Of a stretch of 64,000 nucleotides of DNA, positions 58,417 to 64,000 are shown one piece after another (within the stretch, counting starts at the first letter, position 1; the number at the start of each line of letters is the position of its first letter). The position numbers and the translations under genes were made by a program. Under the pieces are notes generated by a model. It ran no database searches. It was not told the origin of the DNA and was given only the letters and a program-made list of their open reading frames with translations. This DNA is from Carposina sasakii (lineage: Eukaryota; Arthropoda; Insecta; Lepidoptera; Carposinidae): NCBI GenBank assembly GCA_014607495.2, contig CP053155.1, positions 13,578,001 through 13,642,000 on the forward strand, in the 5' to 3' direction.

Positions 58417-58515
58417 CCTTATATAAATCTTGCACACCATGGCCCTGGGAATCAGGTCGTCGATCCAGATCGACCGGCGGCGGGCGCAATAACTCATAGA
58501 TCAATTCGTCGGGAT
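58417..58515 (-). other. Exon-like stretch of unknown identity
   Basis: On the minus strand, CTGTAG precedes and GGTAGC follows a 99-bp open segment with coding-like composition (IYELLRPPPVDLDRRPDS, then QGHGVQDLYKG). It lies in a 121-codon open frame (58289..58654) and is not part of any repeat in this window. I do not recognise the protein. The pyrimidine tract is poor, so a chance frame is quite possible. Confidence 0.25.
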
Positions 58516-58700
58516 CTACAGATCGATGGATCAATGGCTGGATCAATATGTATGAGGCGCATTCATGTGTCAAAGCGTGCGCAGGCGCTTTGGCGGCGCG
58601 GCATGATGTGTGTTTTGTACAGGGTGTGAAGATATGATTCAGTTCTTTTTGCATGAATTGTCATGTTTTTTACTGGATTACGCTTTGTAAAGTTGTAGTA

Positions 58701-58848
58701 CTTGTCTTGAGAGACGATGAGTTACAAGTGATAATTTGTCACTGATCTGTTATGTCGGATTTTACTTCAAATTCTAAACGTGGCTATCTGGACATTTCAT
58801 TCGCAAACCTGCAGTTCTAGCTTTCCTTAGGAAAACTGCTGTATTTAT
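58701..58848 (+). repeat. Repeat-L copy, decayed
   Basis: GAGACGATGAGTTACAAGTG, TAAACGTGGCTATCTGG and CCTGCAGTTCTAGC. Confidence 0.7.
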
Positions 58849-59202
58849 GACAATCCATGCCTACCTTCCTAAAATTGTCAACTCGCTTTTCGTTCGGTAA
58901 AAAAAACCAGCTTATATATTCATTGAAGTGCTATAATGGGTAGAATATCGCTGTTATAAAGCTAAAGATATTACTGTGGTCACAACGTTACCATGTAATA
59001 TTAGGTCAAATAGGCAGTTAGTGGTTCATTCTAACTGCGACCTTGCGTATGACCTTCAGGTGATATAGGCTCATTAAATTCGAATTACGACATGTATCAA
59101 TGTCGCAGATGGTCTCATTATATATCGTTTGTGTTTCAGACGTTTTGGGTAATACTTTAATGTCACAAGTTGATACTATAATTTATTTTAAAAATGTTGG
59201 TG
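58849..59202. other. Unassigned stretch
   Basis: A short T-family piece (AAATAGGCAGTTAG) is at about 59007. Nothing else. Confidence 0.35.
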
Positions 59203-59370
59203 TCTTGTGCTGATTTGGGGATACACTAGAATACATCAGCTGCATCTCCTTCCGTGCATGTCGTAAGAGTCGACTAAGGAACATAGGGGCGTTCTGTTAG
59301 TCGAGGAGATAGCGATTACTCATTGAGATTTTACATTTGGCTCACCTTCGTGATCATGCAGTACGTATAT
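59203..59370 (+). repeat. Repeat-L copy
   Basis: CTTGTGCTGATTTGGGGATAC, ATACATCAGCTGCATCTCC and GTCGTAAGAGTCGACTAAGG. Confidence 0.8.
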
Positions 59371-60496
59371 TACAAAATACGTATTCACATATAAAAATAA
59401 ACTTAGGGAACCACAGATAAAACTACCTCGCTTTCATCCGTGTATATAGGTCAGTAGAAAAAAAAATAGAAACTCCATTCTGGTTACGAAACTCCACATG
59501 AAGAAGCAATGTTGAATCTCCGGAGTTCAATCAAATCTAGAATTCAAGTTGAAGCTTCACTTGTGACATCAACATGTGTCCTACAGTATCATAGTCCTAT
59601 AGTATAGTACCTTATGTACCAAAATGTACTTTATATGATGTTTTTTGGGCCATCCTATGCAGTAGCACCTCTTCCGACGGCGTTGACCACTGTTATTGGC
59701 GCGTCCGTCCGGGATGCGCTACCGGCAGATAAAACGGTGCAAATTGTGCGTCACACAGGGTGATCGGAAAACTACAGCGGAAAATTGATGCGCGCAGTTG
59801 ATATTTTTTTCAACTGTGTTTGATTTGAAGTTGTTTATTACGTTTTTTTGAGTAGTCGATGTTGAATCTTACCCTTCATTTTTAAGTACCTACAAATAAT
59901 AGTATAGTTTTTTTAGCATATGCTAGTGTCAAATACATCAAGCGAAGCAAAAAAAGGAAATTGTTCCAGTCATATATTCAGAGTTCAGTTCAGAGATGTC
60001 TGGACCAAAATTACAAAAAAAAAAACTGCGGAAATAGGTAACAAATATACAACCGTTAGACTGAAGAAAACCTGAGCGGCTACAAGAGAATTGTAGGCTC
60101 GATTTTGGTAGACCTTTGCCCAGGCTAGTACCAATGAACAAAAAAATACTACCTACGTATATATGCAACTTATTATTAAGATCTATCAGAATATAAACAG
60201 CCTGTAGCCCAAGCAGCAGGACGGTCACAGTCGCTGGCAGCGGATGTGTGGCAATCGTAGTCACCAGTGGACGATCAAATGTGCCAATACCATCTGATTG
60301 CTGCTGTTTAGGACGCCATTAGCCGTTGACAATACCGTAGGTCATGGTCTATGCGTTCCTTTTTTAACTTCAAGGAGGTGGTGACTGATTTGATCTTTTT
60401 AGTGATTATTTCGAATTCCTTTTTTGACTTAAAGGAGTTCTTGATTCCATCTTTTAGAGATTACGAGTTCCTTTTTTCTTGATTCGAATCAACGAA
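59371..60496. other. Unassigned stretch
   Basis: CACAGGGTGATCGGAAAAC at 59755 may be an orphan end of a CAGGGTG-type transposon. The 108-aa minus frame at 59938..60264 has no domain. Confidence 0.35.
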
Positions 60497-60605
60497 GATT
60501 ACCCATCTGCGCAGGAGATATTATAATGTACAAGTATGTGCAAAGAGAGACACGAGTGTATTCTCTATTCCTTAACTTTCATAGTCCGATGGGATGGAAA
60601 TCGAG
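60497..60605 (-). repeat. SINE-A fragment, diverged
   Basis: GCAGGAGATATTATAATGTA, TGTATTCTCTATTCCTTAAC and CATAGTCCGATGGGATGGAA. Confidence 0.75.
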
Positions 60606-61431
60606 GTGTGTGTGGTATTTAAGATAGACATAGCCCCATCAATATACCGATCGCAATACGGATTGTTAGCCTTGATCGAACTTGTTCGATTAGCAAATGA
60701 ATGAACGATATAGGTTTTAGTTACTTTCTAAGCAATTATCGTAATATCGATTCGCTACCTCAACCTTTATGGTTTTGAAGACTTCTTAGCCCAGAAGTGG
60801 GTTCTCTAAACATAACAAGTAGTTCTGCGACGGTCATGTTGTACAATGTACTCACATTAACTGTGGAATTGATTTATCCTGCACCACAATAGTACTTAAC
60901 AAAACTGCGCCCATTGTAGAATGAACCAGCGTGAAAGGTTGAGCTCATCCCGTGACCCCACCGAAAGTGCACTAAGCTATATGTTCCACCACTACCATTG
61001 ATAAACAACCGTATATCTACTTGCTACAAAATCTAAAATTGAGCAGCAAAAACTAAAGCGCATCTTTAACACATCCCAATAGCAATACAATTGGATTTCA
61101 ACTGTATTTTCTGTTCAATAAAGTTTAAGATTAAACGATGGTTTAGCAGACTTGCATAAATTCAAGAGAGAGTGCTATGCTAATTTGAACTTTAGAGCGG
61201 AGGTAATAAGGTTGTGCAATGGTAATAAGCTAGGTGCACTAGAAAGTTTGACTCTAGTAACCCCTGTCGGGAATAAGTAATAGTAATTTTGATTTGGGAT
61301 TAAATGGAATTCATTACTTGAGTGGGTTTAGCTTGAGTTCAACTAGTTTTTAAGGTAATGATTTTGTAATCGAGTCCCTCACAATATCCCCAGCTTAGCG
61401 ATCAATTGGTGCAGCTGGTGACTCTTAGACT
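60606..61431. other. Unassigned stretch
   Basis: AT-rich. No shared repeat or frame. Confidence 0.4.
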
Positions 61432-61571
61432 AGCGGTAATAGCACAATAATTCAGACGTGCGCCTTCCAATCGGAGGGCATAGGTTCGATCCCAGTTACG
61501 GACCTGTACGGATTTTAAAGTAGTAAAATTGTCACTTAGCTCCTGCCTCGGAAATTACGTAAAATACGGTC
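61432..61571 (+). mobile_element. SINE-A, 3'-truncated
   Basis: AGCGGTAATAGCACAATAAT, B box GTTCGATCCC and CACTTAGCTCCTGCCTCGG. It stops 20 bp before SINE-C. Confidence 0.83.
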
Positions 61572-61591
61572 TCAAATACGATATGCAATCG

Positions 61592-61845
61592 ACGGCCGAT
61601 TGGTGTAGTTGGTAGTGGCCCTGCCTGCGACGCCATAGGTCCTGGGTTCGAATCCCGGTAGGTGCAAACATTGATGTGATGAATATCGATGTTTGTTTCC
61701 GAGTCATGGATGTTTCTATACTTATCTATGTATTTATACACCGTTGCTTAGTACCCACGACACAAGACCTTAGGGATCTTAGTGTGGGATTAGGTCAATG
61801 TGTTGTGAAGTGTGTGAATGTGTGTATGTGTGTGTGTGTGATTAC
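61592..61845 (+). mobile_element. SINE-C, full copy
   Basis: A box TTGGTGTAGTTGG, B box GGTTCGAATCCC, then a body of about 180 bp ending in a TGTGTATGTGTGTGTG run. It is a tRNA-derived SINE distinct from A and B. Confidence 0.88.
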
Positions 61846-61865
61846 GAGTCTGAAATATAAAAGAT

Positions 61866-62010
61866 CCAAGAGGGTGTTTTGTAGGCGATGGGCTGACCAC
61901 CTGTCACTACTAACCGAACTTGTACATTTCAACTATACCCTCAAAATTCTATCGGCCCTTGGTGCTCTGCCTACCCCGTAAGGGATAAAGGCGTGATTAT
62001 ATGTATGTAT
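61866..62010 (+). repeat. Repeat-I with internal deletion
   Basis: TGTAGGCGATGGGCTGACCA, TATACCCTCAAAATTCTATCGG and ACCCCGTAAGGGATAAAGGC. Confidence 0.75.
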
Positions 62011-62512
62011 ATATAAAAGATCCAGGTGACTTACAGCTACTCACACCAAATTTTCAGCAAATTATAATAATAAAAAAGAATTCGATCAGCAGCTAGAACA
62101 TCGTCGAAAAAAAGTTCACCCGCATTATTTCAGCAAAACAGAAACAAAAAGGTCGTATAAAAGAAACAAAGAGGTCGTATAAACGGCCTTAAATCGCATT
62201 AAAGCGACACACGACCTCTGGGCACCTGTTAATAACTTAAAGCTATAACTTTTAGGATATTGTAATATCTCCAGCGGTAATAATTTGTGAAATAATTGGT
62301 CGAGAGATTTACTGTAAGTGCTGTGTTACCCACCGGGAGGTGAGCTATGGCGCTGTTAGTGTAAATACGCCCTTATTTTGCGCGTTTTTGCTGTTGTGTT
62401 GTCCGCCTTGTTTTTGGATGTTTTTAAATTGTGTGTGGCATATTTTTTGGATGTGATTGTAGCCTGTTTATATTAGTATCAACCATGTTACTCTGGGAGT
62501 CGATGTTTTTAA
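62011..62512. other. Unassigned stretch
   Basis: A short direct duplication AAAGAAACAAAGAGGTCGTATAA is at about 62140..62182. Otherwise nothing. Confidence 0.4.
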
Positions 62513-62630
62513 AGGTCAGATAGGCCTATTTGAACGATAAAGTTAATGCTATCTCTTTCTTGATCAAATTTTAGAGAAAGATGACATTTATTCGTCAGTT
62601 CAAACTAACTGCCTATTTAAAGATCTGTTT
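62513..62630 (-). repeat. Short interspersed repeat (T family)
   Basis: Reverse of 47201..47325: AGATAGGCCTATTTGAACGA, TCTTGATCAAATTTTAGAGAAAG and CTAACTGCCTATTT. Confidence 0.75.
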
Positions 62631-62811
62631 TTAGACTTATTTATAATTTTTCAGATTGAAGAGATAATTCCATGTACTAAGTACGGATTTTAATATGGTA
62701 AGAGTAAGAATGTAATGTAACTATTTCTAATAGGGTTGCCATGACTGCATATCAGCTACATTTCACAAAATAGAGGGCTCGGAACCCTTTGAGACTTTTA
62801 CAACCTAATAA

Positions 62812-63082
62812 TGTTCGAATTCTATGCTTCTCTAGAAGTGAAAAAAAAAAGTATAATACTAGAGATGCTTCTCTTCTCGGGCATATTGTACAAGTCAGTA
62901 GAAGGACAAGAGGGTCTTAGTGTTTTTAGGCGATGGGCTGACCACCTGTCACTACTAACCGAACTTGATCTCAACTATACCCTCAAAATTGTTCAGAAGT
63001 GGCACCATGTGGTTCTATCGGCCTGTGGTGCTCTGCCTACCCCGTAAGGGAAAAAGGCGTGATTATATGTATGTATGTATGT
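62812..63082 (+). repeat. Repeat-I, full copy
   Basis: TTCTATGCTTCTCTAGAAGTG, TTAGGCGATGGGCTGACCAC, TACCCCGTAAGGGAAAAAGG and a TATGTATGTATGTA tail. Confidence 0.77.
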
Positions 63083-63110
63083 AATGTTCGAAGTATTACC
63101 AGTATTGTAT

Positions 63111-63180
63111 ACAGGGTGTGGGAAGCAAGCAGGTAAATACTGAAATTCCGAATGGTAAAATTTTCACCAGAGTTTTCCTA
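63111..63180 (+). repeat. Orphan end of a CAGGGTG-type transposon
   Basis: TACAGGGTGTGGGAAGCAAG then AGGTAAATACTGAAATTCC resembles the left end of 17917..18658. No partner end is in reach. Confidence 0.5.
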
Positions 63181-63222
63181 TTTAAATAAACTAACTATAT
63201 TTTGTGGCTATCTTATTTAACA

Positions 63223-63285
63223 CATGGCTGTGTTCTCGACATAAAGTAGCGATCACGAAGGAGATACTACAACCACGTTCAGCAT
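63223..63285 (-). repeat. Repeat-L fragment
   Basis: GGCTGTGTTCTCGACATAAAG, GATCACGAAGGAGATACTAC and ACCACGTTCAGCAT. Confidence 0.65.
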
Positions 63286-63608
63286 TTTATTTGAGTGCCA
63301 GTACCTACTCATCAGTATTTCCTTAATTTCCAACCCGTAAAGTCTGAACGATTCTAAAGCCATACTACACAAGTAAGAGTAACCCCACGACATACCCTAC
63401 ATTTGACAGCAGTTTCCATCACACGTTTCAATCGATTTTAGTAACACGTAAACTAACGCTGGGTAAAGAAGATCTCTTTGTCGGCTAAACGTAATTTAGT
63501 GGCTTTTGACATCACTATTTATTATTTGGCGGAGATTTAAGTGCATAAAATGGTTATGTGTCAACGAAGTTTCAGCATGTTTTTCTACACCTTTTATTCC
63601 CACTCGGT

Positions 63609-63860
63609 TTTTTTTTTTTTTTTTTTATATTCACACACTACATAACACATTAACCTAGTCCCACATTAAGATCCCTTAGGTCTTGTGTCGTGGGTACTAT
63701 GCAACGGTATATAAATACATAAATAAGTATAGAAACATCCATGACTCGGAAACAAACATCAATATTCATCATATCAATGTTTGCACCTACCAGGATTCGA
63801 ACCCAGGACCTACTATGGCGTCGCAGGCAGGGTCACTACCTACTAGACCAAGCGGCCGTC
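63609..63860 (-). mobile_element. SINE-C, full copy, inverted
   Basis: Minus-sense copy of 61592..61845 with a poly-A tail (T run at 63608..63626). B box in reverse GGATTCGAACCC. Confidence 0.88.
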
Positions 63861-63866
63861 ATTTTA

Positions 63867-63905
63867 ATTTATTTCCATTTCTTTATTAATAATTTTATAA
63901 TATCA
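63867..63905 (+). repeat. SINE-B 3' end fragment
   Basis: ATTTCCATTTCTTTATTAATAATTTTAT, immediately after SINE-C. Suggests SINE-C landed in a SINE-B. Confidence 0.7.
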
Positions 63906-64000
63906 GTGGGATTTGTTATATTTGTACTTTGAGGTCTATGCTTGAGATGACAATTTTTGTTTTATATTATAATACATCACAAGAAACTCGCCACTTAAAT

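Noticed and set aside
58289..58654. Whole 121-aa minus frame as a gene
   Set aside because: Only its middle part looks coding-like. The ends run into a repeat-L fragment and AT-rich DNA. Kept only as a low-confidence exon candidate.
59938..60264. 108-aa membrane-like protein on the minus strand
   Set aside because: Hydrophobicity comes from AT-rich codons. No start context, domain or conservation that I can judge.
61676..63047. Proteins sharing RRWADHLSLLTEL
   Set aside because: Frames across repeat-I copies.

Overview
The window is eukaryotic, AT-rich, repeat-laden DNA from an insect, most likely a moth or butterfly. This rests on one recognisable host gene with canonical GT-AG splicing, on its knirps-family protein sequence, and on repeat types I know from lepidopteran genomes (tRNA-headed SINEs, RTE-type 3' tails, foldback MITEs with TA flanks). 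Only about 1.1 kb of the 64 kb is convincingly coding.

The host gene is a knirps-family nuclear receptor (knirps / knirps-related / eagle group, NR0A) on the minus strand. The 78-bp exon at 40705..40782 encodes the first zinc finger, ending ...CEGCK. A 13.6-kb intron (27080..40704) follows. The 1026-bp terminal exon at 26054..27079 encodes the second zinc finger, the knirps box, a Pro/His-rich linker, an acidic region and two PxDL(S/T) CtBP-type corepressor motifs, one of them only 3 residues from the C-terminus. The predicted protein is 367 aa, with no ligand-binding domain. The 5' non-coding exon(s) and promoter were not found. The 3' UTR lies in about 25214..26053, where four AATAAA signals are seen on the minus strand. 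Repeat-poor stretches rich in ATCGAT in the intron (about 34.8-36.3 kb) and upstream (about 38-41.4, 45, 53-55 kb) are candidate cis-regulatory DNA.

The rest is a palimpsest of mobile elements. Names used below are local to this window. SINE-A (tRNA-headed, about 340 bp): 519, 9616, 42645, 45812-, 51161, 54556-, 60497-, 61432. SINE-B (tRNA-like region with a roughly 190-bp body upstream): 2842-, 20811-, 30052, 31204, 46380, 46501. SINE-C (tRNA-headed, poly-A): 61592 and 63609-. SINE-K (264 bp, 3' end shared with an RTE-like LINE): 19901- and 49026-. RTE-D 3' tails: 1337-, 3994, 8631, 13319, 21231-, 39236. MITE-E (250-bp perfect-type foldback, 5 copies). MITE-F (370 bp, 3 whole and 1 broken). 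MITE-G (270 bp, 3 whole plus fragments). Repeat-L is a very abundant, decayed interspersed repeat with about 20 copies. Repeat-I has a TATG tail. There are several single-copy foldback or hAT-like elements, three with exact 8-bp target duplications.

Nesting is common: repeat-L copies carry at least four later insertions, SINE-K sits in a foldback element with an 11-bp target duplication, and a 1.07-kb DNA transposon near 30.3-31.4 kb holds both a MITE-F piece and a SINE-B. I found no other host gene I would defend. A 99-bp exon-like stretch near 58.4 kb (minus) is the best further candidate. I found no CRISPR array, operon or functional tRNA/rRNA gene.
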